DNA of 64,000 nt from contig NZ_RFFG01000002.1 in assembly GCF_003696215.1 (NCBI RefSeq), positions 62,001-126,000 on the forward strand, in the 5' to 3' direction. The translations under genes and the position numbers were made by a program. The notes beneath the pieces are model-generated. The model did no database searches. It was not told the DNA's origin and worked only from the letters and a program-made list of their open reading frames with translations. The stretch comes from Actinomadura harenae. Its GTDB lineage: Bacteria > Actinomycetota > Actinomycetes > Streptosporangiales > Streptosporangiaceae. This document shows positions 40,851-49,807 of the stretch, in pieces. The first letter of the stretch is position 1; the number at the start of each line of letters is the position of its first letter.

Positions 40851-42859
40851 TTGAAGATCACCACCAGGGCCGTGATGACGACCACGCCGCCGAGCAGCAC
40901 GGTCAGATAGGTCTGGGCGTTGCCGTTCTGCGGGATCCGCAGCGTCCCGCCGAGCCTGCGCGCGGCCCGCGCCGTCCCGACGACGGCCGCGTCGATGCCC
41001 GTCCGGTCGGCGACGGCCACGCCGCGAGCCAGCGCCACGACGGGCCGGACGATCACGAACCCGTACAGCTCGTCGAGGTAGAACGCCTTCGCGAACACCG
41101 GACGCACCGGGCCGAGCATCCGCACCGGATCCTGTGCCGGATCACGGTTCCAGACCAGCCACACCACGCCGAACCCGGCCGCCACCAGGACGATCCCCAG
41201 CAGCGACGGCACCAGCTCCGGGCGAAGCTCGGGCGCGCCGAGCCCGAAGAACCCCAGGATCGCGGCGGGCACGGCCAGCACCATCAGGGGCCACGTCATC
41301 AGCTTCGGCGCCTCGTGCGCCCGCGCGCCGCCCGGCACCTCCTGCGCCTGCGGCTCACCCGGCATCTCCTGCGCCTGCGGGTCGCCCGGCGCCTCGTGCA
41401 CGCGTGCATCTCCTCGCGCCTCGCCGAAGAACGTCATCAGCCAAGCGCGCGCGGAGTACGCCGCCGTGAGCGCGACCGTGAGCAGCAGCCCCAGGTAGAT
41501 GGTCCAGGCGACGCCACCTGGCAGATGGACCCCTGGATCGGCGTGGAACGTCCAGACGGGCGCGCCGGAGTCCGTGGTGGGCGGGGGCGCAACCGGGGCA
41601 GCGGTCTGAGGAAACCACCCGGCCTGAACTTTGCCGACGTAGTCGCCGTGGTGGAGGGCGCCGTGCTGGGCTGCGGCGATGACGGCGTCCTTGCTGAACC
41701 AGCCGCTGAACGGCGGGACGCCGACGAGGGCCGCGAAGCCGATGGACATCGTCCAGAACGTGATCGGCATCGTGCGGCGCAGGCCGCCGTAGCGGGCGAG
41801 CATGTTCGTGGCGGTCGCGTGGATGACACAGCCCGCGGCCAGGAAAAGCAGCGCCTTGAACGCCGCGTGCGTCACCAGGTGGAAGACGGCCGCCGAGCGC
41901 GCCCCGACCGCGAGCCCGGCGGCCATCACGGCGAGCTGGCTGATCGTCGAGTACGCGAGGACGCGTTTCAGGTCGTCCTGCGCGAGGGCCGCGAGCGCCG
42001 AGCCGACCATCGACACGACCGCGATGAGGCCGAGCACGGTCAGCGCGGCCGGGACCAGCCAGAACACCGGGTAGACGCGTGCGACGAAGTAGATCCCGGC
42101 CGCGACCATCGTCGCCGCGTGGATGAGGGCGCTGATCGGGGTCGGGCCCGCCATCGCGTCCGGGAGCCAGGTGTGCAGCGGGAACTGCGCCGACTTGCCG
42201 ACGACTCCGCACAGGAGCAGGAGCGCCGCCGCGGTGAGCGTCGTGTCCGGCATGCCGGCCGCCCGCGCGAGGACGTCCGAGATCGTGAAGGACTTCGCGG
42301 CGACGCCCAGCACGAAGATCCCGAACAGGAAGCCGACGTCGCCGAGCCGCGTGACCAGGAACGCCTTGACGGCGGCGCGGGAGTTCGCGCGGTCCTCCCA
42401 GTGGTGGCCGATCAGGAAGTAGGAGCAGATGCCCATCACCTCCCAGCCGACGTACAGCAGCAGAAGGTCGCCGGCGAAGACGACCAGCAGCATCGCGGAC
42501 GTGAACAGCGACACGAACGCCGCGTAGGACGCGTAACGCCGGTCGTCGGCCATGTACGCGACCGAGTACACCTGGACGGCGAGCGCGACGCAGCAGACCA
42601 TGACCCCGACGAGCCCGGACAGGCCGTCCACCTGGAGTCCGACGCGGATCGGCAGCGCGCCGGTCTGGATCAGGGTGAGCGTTCCGGCGCGCTCGCCGGG
42701 CGACCGCCACACTGCGAACGCGACGATCGCGGTGAGGACGGTCGAGACCGCGACCGGGACGCACGCGACCCACGGCTGGGGCAGGCGGCGTCCGCCGAGC
42801 ATCCCGGCGAACGCGCCCGCGAACGGGAGCAGGACGGCCAGCGCCGCCAGCGTGATCAC
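40847..42859 (-). CDS. nuoL: NADH-quinone oxidoreductase-like subunit L
   Basis: A 670-residue subunit with the long lateral helix region. Signatures are [13 protein letters not shown] near residue 140, [19 protein letters not shown], and F-S-K-D near residue 390. Residues about 480-516, between the late helices, hold an unusual repeat insertion (V-H-E-A-P ... P-Q-A-Q-E ... P-Q-A-Q-E ... A-H-E-A-P), where relatives have a single H-E-x-P. The start ATG overlaps the nuoK stop. Confidence 0.95.
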   Translation of the reverse strand: MITLAALAVLLPFAGAFAGMLGGRRLPQPWVACVPVAVSTVLTAIVAFAVWRSPGERAGTLTLIQTGALPIRVGLQVDGLSGLVGVMVCCVALAVQVYSVAYMADDRRYASYAAFVSLFTSAMLLVVFAGDLLLLYVGWEVMGICSYFLIGHHWEDRANSRAAVKAFLVTRLGDVGFLFGIFVLGVAAKSFTISDVLARAAGMPDTTLTAAALLLLCGVVGKSAQFPLHTWLPDAMAGPTPISALIHAATMVAAGIYFVARVYPVFWLVPAALTVLGLIAVVSMVGSALAALAQDDLKRVLAYSTISQLAVMAAGLAVGARSAAVFHLVTHAAFKALLFLAAGCVIHATATNMLARYGGLRRTMPITFWTMSIGFAALVGVPPFSGWFSKDAVIAAAQHGALHHGDYVGKVQAGWFPQTAAPVAPPPTTDSGAPVWTFHADPGVHLPGGVAWTIYLGLLLTVALTAAYSARAWLMTFFGEARGDARVHEAPGDPQAQEMPGEPQAQEVPGGARAHEAPKLMTWPLMVLAVPAAILGFFGLGAPELRPELVPSLLGIVLVAAGFGVVWLVWNRDPAQDPVRMLGPVRPVFAKAFYLDELYGFVIVRPVVALARGVAVADRTGIDAAVVGTARAARRLGGTLRIPQNGNAQTYLTVLLGGVVVITALVVIFK

Positions 42860-43230
42860 TGGACCGCCTCCCGCTCCGGCTCCGCCGGCGGCGGCCCGGA
42901 CGGATCGGACGATCCGGACGGTTCGGACTCGGCGAGCGAGCGCAGCCGGTCGACGTCGATCACCCGGCGGTTCCGGAACACCAGCAGGACGATGGCGAGG
43001 CCGAGCCCGACCTCGGCGGCGGCGATCACGATGGTGAACAGCGTGAGCACCTGGCCCCCGTGCAGCCGGTCGCGCAGGTGCACGTCGAACGCGACGAGGT
43101 TGAGGTTCACCGCGTTCAGCATCAGCTCGACCGCCATGAGGACGAGGATCGCGTTCCGCCGCGCGAGCACCCCGTAGACCCCGGCGGAGAACAGCAGCGC
43201 GGCCGTGACGAGCGGGAAGGCGAGATGCAT
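42856..43230 (-). CDS. nuoK: NADH-quinone oxidoreductase-like subunit K
   Basis: A 124-residue membrane subunit with three helices. [13 protein letters not shown] carries the conserved helix-2 Glu, and the later E-V-G-L-G-L-A-I carries the second. The C-terminal 25 residues are an extra Ser/Pro/Asp/Glu-rich tail beyond the usual about 100-residue length. The ATG at 43230 shares a base with the nuoJ stop (TGATG). Confidence 0.93.
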   Translation of the reverse strand: MHLAFPLVTAALLFSAGVYGVLARRNAILVLMAVELMLNAVNLNLVAFDVHLRDRLHGGQVLTLFTIVIAAAEVGLGLAIVLLVFRNRRVIDVDRLRSLAESEPSGSSDPSGPPPAEPEREAVQ

Positions 43231-43781
43231 CAGCGGTCCCTCCGCGTCGCGAGGCCGGTCCTGGACAGGACGATCGCGCCGACGAGCGCGGCGAGCAGCA
43301 GGACGGACAGCACCTCGAACGGCAGGACCCAGGTCCGGAACACCGCCTCGCCGAGGTGCTCGGCGCTGCCGTTCGCGCGGGCCGGGCAGGACGTCGCGTC
43401 CGGCGGGCAGTGCGGGGCGTCGTTCAGGCGCGTCCCGCGGAACCCCATGACCAGGACGGTGACCAGCAGCGCGGCCGTCCCGGCGGCGACGGCGAGGGCG
43501 GCCCGGCGGTTGCCGGAGTCCAGGCCCTCGGACGGCCCGACCGGCGCCCGCGTGAGCATGATCCCGAACAGCAGCAGCACGACGACCGCGCCGACGTAGA
43601 TGAGCACCTGCACCCAGGCGACGAACTCGGCGGTCAGCACCAGGTAGCAACCCGCCAGCGCGCCGAACGACACGACCAGCCACAGCGCCGCGTGGACGAG
43701 CTGCCGCGTCGTCACGACCAGCAGGCCCGCGCCCACGGCGACCACGCCGAGCAGCGCGAACACCACGTCCCGGCCCGTCAT
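43230..43781 (-). CDS. nuoJ: NADH-quinone oxidoreductase-like subunit J
   Basis: A 183-residue membrane subunit with five helices. It has the typical [11 protein letters not shown] at about 30, then [16 protein letters not shown], the core NuoJ motif, and a final helix E-V-L-S-V-L-L-L. Methionine at 43781 is chosen since the protein then begins as in relatives; an earlier ATG at 43811 adds ten residues. Confidence 0.92.
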   Translation of the reverse strand: MTGRDVVFALLGVVAVGAGLLVVTTRQLVHAALWLVVSFGALAGCYLVLTAEFVAWVQVLIYVGAVVVLLLFGIMLTRAPVGPSEGLDSGNRRAALAVAAGTAALLVTVLVMGFRGTRLNDAPHCPPDATSCPARANGSAEHLGEAVFRTWVLPFEVLSVLLLAALVGAIVLSRTGLATRRDR

Positions 43782-43850
43782 CGGACCACCCCGCGGATCG
43801 GTCGGACCCACAGGAGTGTCACCTCAGGGAAAGGCGGTGACGTGTCGCGG

Positions 43851-43975
43851 GCGATCACCGGCGACCTCCGTGCTCAGCGGATACCGGCGACCGCCGCGCT
43901 CGGCGGCGGGCGGGCACCAGCGGCCCCGGCGCTCGACGGCGGGCGGTCACCGGCGGTCTCCGCGCTCGGCGGCCT
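43851..43975. repeat. 33-base imperfect tandem repeats between nuoI and nuoJ
   Basis: About four units of 33 bases, clearest at 43884-43916 and 43917-43949 (both begin CC(G/A)GCG and carry GCGCTCG(G/A)CGGCGGGCGG). They fill the 165-base gap and the last unit runs into the 3' end of nuoI. They may have shaped the nuoI C-terminus. Confidence 0.6.
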
Positions 43976-44468
43976 TCCGCGCCGCCAGGACTTCCTTCGA
44001 CGGCTCGGCGTGCTCGTCGGGGGCCTGCGGCGGCGGGACGGTCCACATCCACTCGCGCAGGCGGTCCCGCTCGTGGGTGAGCTCCGCGATGTCGTACTCG
44101 GCGTACTCGAACTCCGGCGACCAGAACAGCGCGTCGAACGGGCACACCTCGATGCAGATGCCGCAGTACATGCACAGCGCGAAGTCGATCGCGAACCGGT
44201 CGAGGACGTTGCGGGCGCGCGGGCGTCCGCCGCCCTCGGCGGGCAGCGTCTCCTTGTGCGAGTCGATGTAGATGCACCAGTCCGGGCACTCGCGCGCGCA
44301 GAGCATGCAGACCGTGCAGTTCTCCTCGAAGAGCGCGATCACCCCCCGGCTGCGCGGTGGGAGGTCCGGTTCGGCCTCCGGGTACTGGCGCGTGATCGAA
44401 CGCCTGGTCATCGTCCGCAACGTGACGGCGAGCCCCTTGGCCAGCCCGCCTCCTGGCAACCGTCCCAC
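43947..44468 (-). CDS. nuoI: NADH-quinone oxidoreductase-like subunit I (ferredoxin type)
   Basis: A 173-residue peripheral subunit with two [4Fe-4S] sites: [12 protein letters not shown] (Cys51, 54, 57, 61) and [12 protein letters not shown] (Cys99, 102, 105, 109). It passes electrons toward NuoB. GTG at 44468 gives the usual N-terminus with an amphipathic helix ([11 protein letters not shown]). The C-terminus is polar and about 30 residues longer than usual. It diverges from the HHH protein gene, so nuoI-N may have their own promoter here. Confidence 0.92.
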   Translation of the reverse strand: MGRLPGGGLAKGLAVTLRTMTRRSITRQYPEAEPDLPPRSRGVIALFEENCTVCMLCARECPDWCIYIDSHKETLPAEGGGRPRARNVLDRFAIDFALCMYCGICIEVCPFDALFWSPEFEYAEYDIAELTHERDRLREWMWTVPPPQAPDEHAEPSKEVLAARKAAERGDRR

Positions 44469-44559
44469 GCGCCCATGATTGCGTAGTCGGCCGCGCGGGG
44501 GAACGCGCCCGGCTCCGCGTTCGTCTCTTCGGGTGTGGGTGGGAAGGAGGAGGCGCCGC

Positions 44560-45294
44560 ATGTCACCGGGCTCTGATCCCCGATCGCCGGACGGCCGGCC
44601 GCCGTTCGGCCATCGTCCCGTGCCGTCCGGCGGGCGTCCCGTGCCGTCCGGCCCGCCGCCGAAGCCGCTCGTCCCGCGCGGTCTCAGCTGGGCTTTCGTC
44701 CCGTTCGTCACGCTCGGATGGGGCACGCCGCTCTCGTTCCTGTACGCGTCGGTGAAGACCCGCTCGGCCGGTCTCGCGACCGGCGCGGCGGCCTACACGT
44801 CCGGCATCGCGCTCTCGATGTACCTGTGGAGCCTCGGCGACGTCTTCCTGTTCCTCGTCGGCAGCTTCGTGATGACGATGGTGTGGATCGCTGGGACGGC
44901 CAACGCGTTCGCCGTGCGGCGCTCGGTGTTCCCGGCCGGGGTGCCGCGCGACCGGATGAACGAGCACGCCGTCCAGGTAGCGCGGCACCGGCGCGTCCTG
45001 CGCGAGGACGCCCGCCGCCTCTGCGTCGACGATCCCGCGCTCGCGCACGAGCTCCGGATCGGGCGTCCCGACCTGGAACGCACCTACGACGACGGCGGCC
45101 TGGTCGACGTGAACCACGCCCCGGCCGCCGTCCTCGCCGGGCTGCCCGGGCTGTCGGCCGAGCTGGCCGGGCGGATCGTCGCGCACCGCGCCGAGCACGG
45201 CGGGTTCGTCTCGGTCGAGGAGCTGGCCGTCGACGTCGACCTCCCGCCGGTCGCCCTGCCGAAGCTCAAGGAGTACGCGCTCTTCCTCGAATGA
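44560..45294 (+). CDS. Membrane protein with helix-hairpin-helix domain
   Basis: A 244-residue protein on the opposite strand inside the nuo cluster, with GGAAGGAGGAGG before ATG 44560. After a Pro/Gly-rich start it has hydrophobic helices near residues 42-60, 68-90 and 92-118, and a C-terminal ComEA-type helix-hairpin-helix ([16 protein letters not shown], then G-G-F-V-S-V-E-E-L). HHH domains bind DNA or act in protein contacts. It ends 29 bases from the nuoH stop. Its function, and any link to respiration, are unknown. Confidence 0.8.
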   Translation: MSPGSDPRSPDGRPPFGHRPVPSGGRPVPSGPPPKPLVPRGLSWAFVPFVTLGWGTPLSFLYASVKTRSAGLATGAAAYTSGIALSMYLWSLGDVFLFLVGSFVMTMVWIAGTANAFAVRRSVFPAGVPRDRMNEHAVQVARHRRVLREDARRLCVDDPALAHELRIGRPDLERTYDDGGLVDVNHAPAAVLAGLPGLSAELAGRIVAHRAEHGGFVSVEELAVDVDLPPVALPKLKEYALFLE

Positions 45295-45322
45295 CGGCCG
45301 GACCGATGCGGGACCCGGCCGG

Positions 45323-46279
45323 TCAGCCGAGGGCGACCTTGAGGACGCCGGTCAGGGCCAGCTGCGCGAGGGACAGCGGGACGAGCCAGGCCCACGCGAG
45401 CCTCTGCAGCTGGTCCTCGCGCAGGCGCGGGTAGCTGACCCGGAACCAGATGACGGCGAAGGCCAGCGCGAACACCTTGACGAGCGTCCAGAGCCAGCCG
45501 AGCGGGCCGTCCAGGAACGGGCCCTTCCAGCCGCCGAGGAACAGGACGGTCGTCAGCCCGCACAGCACGACGATGCCCGCGTACTCGGCGAGCAGGAACA
45601 GCGCGAACCGCAGCCCGCCGTACTCGGTGTACGGGCCGAAGATGATCTCGGAGTCCGCGACCGGCATGTCGAACGGCGGGCGGCGCAGCTCGGCGAGGCC
45701 CGCGACGAAGAACACCGCTCCGCCGACCAGCTGCCACGGCAGCCAGTACCAGCGCCACTGCTCGACGATCCCGGACAGCGACAGCGTCCCGGCGGCCATC
45801 GCGACCGACGCCGCGCTGAACACCATGGGCAGCTCGTAGGACATGAGCTGCGCCGTGACCCGCATCCCGCCGAGCAGCGAGTACTTGTTCGCGCTCGCCC
45901 AGCCCGCCATGATCGCGCCGATCACGCCGACGCCCATCACGGCGAGCGCGAAGAACACGCCGGGGCCGAGGTCCAGCGCGACCTGGCCGTGCGGGCCGAC
46001 CGGGATCACCAGCAGCACCAGCAGGTACGGGACGAGCGCGACGGCCGGAGCGAGCTTGAAGATCCGCCGGTCCGCGGCGGCCGGGACGACGTCCTCCTTC
46101 TGCGCGAACTTGACCCCGTCGGCGACCAGCTGCGCCCAGCCGTGGAACGCCCCGGCGTACATCGGGCCGAGCCGTCCCTGCATGTGCGCCATGACCTTGT
46201 GCTCGGCCTGCCCGACCAGCAGCGGAAGCACCGCGAACGCGGCGGCGACCAGCGCCAGCCTGCCGACGACCTCAAGCAT
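45323..46279 (-). CDS. nuoH: NADH-quinone oxidoreductase-like subunit H
   Basis: A 318-residue membrane subunit that helps form the quinone pocket. It has [15 protein letters not shown] at about residue 26-40, where relatives have E-R-K-x-x-x-x-x-Q-x-R-x-G-P, K-F-A-Q-K-E-D near 60, and [13 protein letters not shown] near 205. The start overlaps the nuoC stop by eight bases. In a complex without NuoD its quinone site partner must come from elsewhere. Confidence 0.94.
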   Translation of the reverse strand: MLEVVGRLALVAAAFAVLPLLVGQAEHKVMAHMQGRLGPMYAGAFHGWAQLVADGVKFAQKEDVVPAAADRRIFKLAPAVALVPYLLVLLVIPVGPHGQVALDLGPGVFFALAVMGVGVIGAIMAGWASANKYSLLGGMRVTAQLMSYELPMVFSAASVAMAAGTLSLSGIVEQWRWYWLPWQLVGGAVFFVAGLAELRRPPFDMPVADSEIIFGPYTEYGGLRFALFLLAEYAGIVVLCGLTTVLFLGGWKGPFLDGPLGWLWTLVKVFALAFAVIWFRVSYPRLREDQLQRLAWAWLVPLSLAQLALTGVLKVALG

Positions 46280-46829
46280 GCGACGGCCCCCAGTCGTCCG
46301 GGACGCCCGGCGGGCGGACGCGGCGGCGGGACGGCGCGCCGTGCCCCGCCTCGCCCGGTTCCTTCGCGCCCGGCCACGGCTTGGCGACGCGCGCGGCGAG
46401 GACGAAGTCCTTGCGCAGCGGATGTCCTTCGAAGCCGTCCGGGAGCAGCAGCGGGACGGGGTTCGGGTGGCCGTCGAAGGCGATCCCGAACATCTCGAAC
46501 GTCTCGCGCTCATGCCAGTTCGCACCGCGGAACACACCGGTCGCCGTCGGAAGCGCCGGGTTCTCGCGCGGGACGCGCGTGCGCACGAGCAGATGGTGCC
46601 GGCCTTCGAGCGAGTACAGGTGGACGACGATGGCGAAGCCGTCCTCCAGCTCGTCCACGGCGGTGAGCCAGTCGAAGAACGCGCAGCCGAGGTCGTCGCG
46701 GGCGAACGTCAGGGCGTCCAGCCAGGACTCGACGGGGACGTCGGCGGTGACCTCGCCATGGCTCTCGGACGTGGTGGCGGCGTCCCCGAAGCGGGTCGTC
46801 CACGCCTCGGCCAGTTCGGCGGGGGTCAT
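46272..46829 (-). CDS. nuoC: NADH-quinone oxidoreductase-like subunit C
   Basis: A 185-residue peripheral subunit. It has F-F-D-W-L-T-A-V-D near residue 50, the [13 protein letters not shown] motif near 105 and [12 protein letters not shown] near 130, the NuoC signature. There is no NuoD domain attached. The last 35 residues are a polar tail. It overlaps nuoB by ATGA and nuoH by eight bases, so nothing can be encoded between C and H. Confidence 0.93.
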   Translation of the reverse strand: MTPAELAEAWTTRFGDAATTSESHGEVTADVPVESWLDALTFARDDLGCAFFDWLTAVDELEDGFAIVVHLYSLEGRHHLLVRTRVPRENPALPTATGVFRGANWHERETFEMFGIAFDGHPNPVPLLLPDGFEGHPLRKDFVLAARVAKPWPGAKEPGEAGHGAPSRRRVRPPGVPDDWGPSHA

Positions 46830-47692
46830 CGCGAGCCCTCGCCGGTCTGTTCGCCGCCGTCGTCGTCGTCATCATCCATGAGGCCGGGAATGATCGACGG
46901 GTCGTGGTCCTCGAGCCGTGACCTGCGCCTTCGTCCGTTGCCGTTGCCGATCTCGGGCTCGGGCTCCGGCTGCTGGACGGTCTCGAGGGGGATGGTCGGG
47001 GCGTCCGGCTGGACGGGAATCGTCACCATCGCGTCGTCGGGCACGGGCGGCTCGGGGGCCGGCTCCGGTTCCGGCACCGGGTCGGGCTCGGGCGGCGGGG
47101 GCGGGGGCGGGGGTTGGATCGGACGGCGCAGAACCGTGGCCGAAAGTGGACGCGGCGGAGGCGGAGGCGTGACCGGTTCGCCCGGCCCGCCCTGGTAGCG
47201 CTCGCCGAGCGACTCGGCCGCGATCTTCTCCTGGAGCCGGATGATGCCGTGCAGCAGCGCCTCCGGACGCGGCGGGCAGCCGGGCACGTACACGTCCACC
47301 GGGATGATCTGGTCGACGCCCTTGGTGACGCAGTACGAGTCCCAGTAGGGGCCGCCGCAGTTGGAGCACGCACCGAAGGAGATGACGTACTTGGGCTCGG
47401 GCATCTGCTCGTACAGGCGGCGGACGGCCGGGGCCATCTTGTCGCTGACCGTCCCGGACACGACCATCAGGTCGGCCTGGCGCGGGCCGGGCGCGAACGG
47501 GATCACGCCGAGCCGGATGAAGTCGTGGCGGCTCATCGACGTCGCGATGAACTCGATGGCGCAGCAGGCGAGCCCGAAGTTGAAGACCCACAGCGAGTAG
47601 CGGCGCCCCCAGTTCAGTACGAAACGCACCGGTTTGGGTGCGAGCCGGGACAGCGGTCCGACGCTGGGCGGCGGAAGATCCACGGCGCTCAT
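46826..47692 (-). CDS. nuoB: NADH-quinone oxidoreductase-like subunit B with Pro-rich tail
   Basis: A 288-residue peripheral subunit that carries the terminal [4Fe-4S] cluster N2, with ligands Cys43, Cys44 (L-A-C-C-A-I-E), Cys109 (G-A-C-S-N-C-G-G) and Cys139 (V-P-G-C-P-P-R-P-E). The NuoB fold ends near residue 165. The remaining about 120 residues are a tail of Pro and Glu runs ending in an Asp run (D-D-D-D-D-D), not seen in standard NuoB of about 160-190. ATG 47692 is chosen to start just before the conserved N-terminal part. Confidence 0.93.
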   Translation of the reverse strand: MSAVDLPPPSVGPLSRLAPKPVRFVLNWGRRYSLWVFNFGLACCAIEFIATSMSRHDFIRLGVIPFAPGPRQADLMVVSGTVSDKMAPAVRRLYEQMPEPKYVISFGACSNCGGPYWDSYCVTKGVDQIIPVDVYVPGCPPRPEALLHGIIRLQEKIAAESLGERYQGGPGEPVTPPPPPRPLSATVLRRPIQPPPPPPPPEPDPVPEPEPAPEPPVPDDAMVTIPVQPDAPTIPLETVQQPEPEPEIGNGNGRRRRSRLEDHDPSIIPGLMDDDDDDGGEQTGEGSR

Positions 47693-47763
47693 GCCGCCAT
47701 TGTGGCCCACACCGCCGCCCCCGCCCGGACCCCGCTCGCCGCCCGGCGCGCCCGGTCCGTCGC

Positions 47764-48135
47764 TCACACCCACGAGAGGACGCCCTTCTTGCCCGCGTAG
47801 GCGAGCCCGACGGCGAGGAAGCCCAGGAAGACGAACATCTCGCCCAGTGTCGTCATGCCGTAGCCGGGCGAGGAGAACACCGTCGCCCAGGGGAAGAGGA
47901 ACACCGCGTCCACGGCGAACACGACGTACAGGTAGGCGAAGACGTAGTAGCGGACGTACGACTGCGCCCATCCCTCACCGACCGGGTCGACGCCGCACTC
48001 GTAGGTGGTGAGCTTCTCCCCGGTCGGACGGCTCGGACGCAGCAGCCGGTTGACGGCCAGTCCGCCGGCGACGATGCCGCCGCCGACCACGAGCAGCGCG
48101 GCGACGACGCCGTACGTGTGGAAATAGTCCTGCAC
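47764..48135 (-). CDS. nuoA: NADH-quinone oxidoreductase-like subunit A
   Basis: A 123-residue membrane subunit with three helices. Signature parts are [11 protein letters not shown] near residue 45 and [14 protein letters not shown] near 75, holding the conserved acidic residues. It is the first gene of the reverse-strand nuo run; 71 bases separate it from nuoB. Its promoter lies in 48136-48388, shared with the opposite gene. Confidence 0.93.
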   Translation of the reverse strand: MQDYFHTYGVVAALLVVGGGIVAGGLAVNRLLRPSRPTGEKLTTYECGVDPVGEGWAQSYVRYYVFAYLYVVFAVDAVFLFPWATVFSSPGYGMTTLGEMFVFLGFLAVGLAYAGKKGVLSWV

Positions 48136-48261
48136 GGGCTCCTCCGGGGCCGGGTCCCGTCAAGTATCCCCGACCGGCTCCGGCGCGAGGCGTAGCGCGG
48201 CCCACGCATCTGACGGGTTCACAAATCGGACTCTTCGCCTCACGTTGGTGGAGGGACCACC

Positions 48262-48318
48262 GCGTTCCGGCGCGTCCGGCGCGTTCCGGCGCGTCCGGCG
48301 CGTTCCGGCGCGTCCGGC
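48262..48318. repeat. Three 19-base tandem repeats in divergent promoter region
   Basis: GCGTTCCGGCGCGTCCGGC is repeated three times without change (48262-48280, 48281-48299, 48300-48318), with a decayed fourth copy after it. The array lies between nuoA and the first of three paralogous membrane-protein genes and could hold regulator sites. Confidence 0.85.
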
Positions 48319-48388
48319 GCGTTCTGGTCGGCGCGTCCGGAAGAGCGTTCCGGCGGCAGGTCCCGGCGACCGGAGGGACGTGATCACC

Positions 48389-49696
48389 ATGGGCACACCG
48401 CCGTCCGGCTGGGAGCCGCCGTCCGGCGGTCCCGAATGGTGGGACGCGCCCGGACCCGCCACGCCGCCGCCGTCCCCGCCTCCCTCACCGGGGCAGTTCG
48501 GGGCGCGCTTCCCGGGACCGGGGCAGGGGAACGTCCCCGGGCTGGGGCAAGGGGCGAACACTCCGCCGCCGTTCCCCCCAGGAGGTCTGGGCGGCGCTCC
48601 TCCATCGCGTCCGTCGCGTCCGTCGCGTCCGCCTCGCCGGACGGGCCTCATCGTCGGCATGGCGTTCGCGACGCTCGTGTTCATCGGGCTCGCGTCCGCG
48701 GCGATCATCCTGACCGTCCAGGAGAACACGAGGGAGAAGCCGCGCGACACGCTGCTGAAGGCGGCCGCCGCGCTCGGCGACGTCCGGACGCTCACCTACT
48801 CCGGGACGATCGGCTCGACGTCGCAGACGCTCACCGGGAAGCTGAAAGTGACCAAAGGTGGCCGCGCCTATGGCCCCGTGACCTGGAGCGGGACCAGCGC
48901 GACCCTGCTGGCCGCCGACGGGCGCGTCTTCCTGAGGGAACCGAAGTCGTCGTTGGTCGGTCGCATGCAAGTGGACACGACGGACGCCGCGCTCCTCCCG
49001 GACGGCGACTACTGGGGATCCATCGACCCGAACGAGCTCGGCCTCGACTTCAAGGGCACGCTGTCGCCGCCCGCCATGGCCGCCCTCATGCGCCGCTACG
49101 CGGGGCTGCGCACGGCACGATCCGAGACGACGGCGCGCGGACGCAAGGCGATCAAGATCAGCACGAGTGACGTCGCGTTCTACATTTCCCGGACAGGCGG
49201 GCATGAACTGCTTCGGTACGAGTCGTCCTATCCGAAGATCGCGGCGGACGTCACCGCGCAGCCCGTGTCAGGGGGTCCCGCTACGGTCGCCGACATGACG
49301 GCCGACATGGGACGGCTCGGCGACGCGTTCGACGCGTCCCGGCGCGCGAAGGTCGCCGCGAAGGTGGAGTTCACCAGCTGCGGCACGTTCGGCCGTCCCT
49401 GCTCGGTCGGCGTGAAGGTCCAGCCTGATCCGGGCACGTCCGGAACCGCCCGGATCAGGGCGTACTTCCGGTTGGCGTCGCAGCGGAACGGGGGCGGCAA
49501 GGTGTTCGGCGACTGCCGGGCGGACGGGGACGTCCCCGCGGGCCGGACGCAGCAGGTGCAGTGCACGATCTCCGGCGGGGAGTGGGCGAAACACGGAAGC
49601 GAGTACAAGACGGTGTGGGTCTACACGGCGGCGTTCCAGCTGGCGATAGAGCTCCAGGACGTTCCAAGAATGGAACGTGCACTGGCCGACGAATAA
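48389..49696 (+). CDS. Membrane-anchored extracytoplasmic protein, paralog 1
   Basis: A 435-residue protein with CGGAGGGA upstream. Residues 1-85 are Pro/Gly-rich and cytoplasmic, residues about 88-110 form one membrane helix, and the rest is outside. The external part begins T-L-T-Y-S-G-T-I-G-S-T-S-Q-T and has L-K-V-T-K-G-G-R-A-Y-G-P-V-T-W, which resembles the LppX/LprG lipoprotein fold. The C-terminal domain has four cysteines spaced to make disulfides. It is the first of three tandem paralogs; ligand and role are unknown. Confidence 0.75.
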   Translation: MGTPPSGWEPPSGGPEWWDAPGPATPPPSPPPSPGQFGARFPGPGQGNVPGLGQGANTPPPFPPGGLGGAPPSRPSRPSRPPRRTGLIVGMAFATLVFIGLASAAIILTVQENTREKPRDTLLKAAAALGDVRTLTYSGTIGSTSQTLTGKLKVTKGGRAYGPVTWSGTSATLLAADGRVFLREPKSSLVGRMQVDTTDAALLPDGDYWGSIDPNELGLDFKGTLSPPAMAALMRRYAGLRTARSETTARGRKAIKISTSDVAFYISRTGGHELLRYESSYPKIAADVTAQPVSGGPATVADMTADMGRLGDAFDASRRAKVAAKVEFTSCGTFGRPCSVGVKVQPDPGTSGTARIRAYFRLASQRNGGGKVFGDCRADGDVPAGRTQQVQCTISGGEWAKHGSEYKTVWVYTAAFQLAIELQDVPRMERALADE

Positions 49697-49777
49697 CTCC
49701 AACCTCACAATTATCCGTCAATTGGGGACCCGGGGATCACTCACCCCCCGCTTTGCTGCACACTGGACAGGCATTTG

Positions 49778-49791
49778 AGGTCATATGACCT
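49778..49791. promoter_or_regulatory. 14-base palindrome before paralog 2
   Basis: AGGTCATATGACCT is a perfect palindrome 16 bases before the start codon at 49808. In this GC-rich region an AT-centred palindrome in the promoter or leader strongly suggests a repressor site. Confidence 0.5.
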
Positions 49792-49807
49792 GGAAGGATG
49801 TGACCGG

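Noticed and set aside
43844..43975. CRISPR-like array at the 33-base repeats
   Set aside because: Units are directly adjacent without spacers and no cas gene is near.
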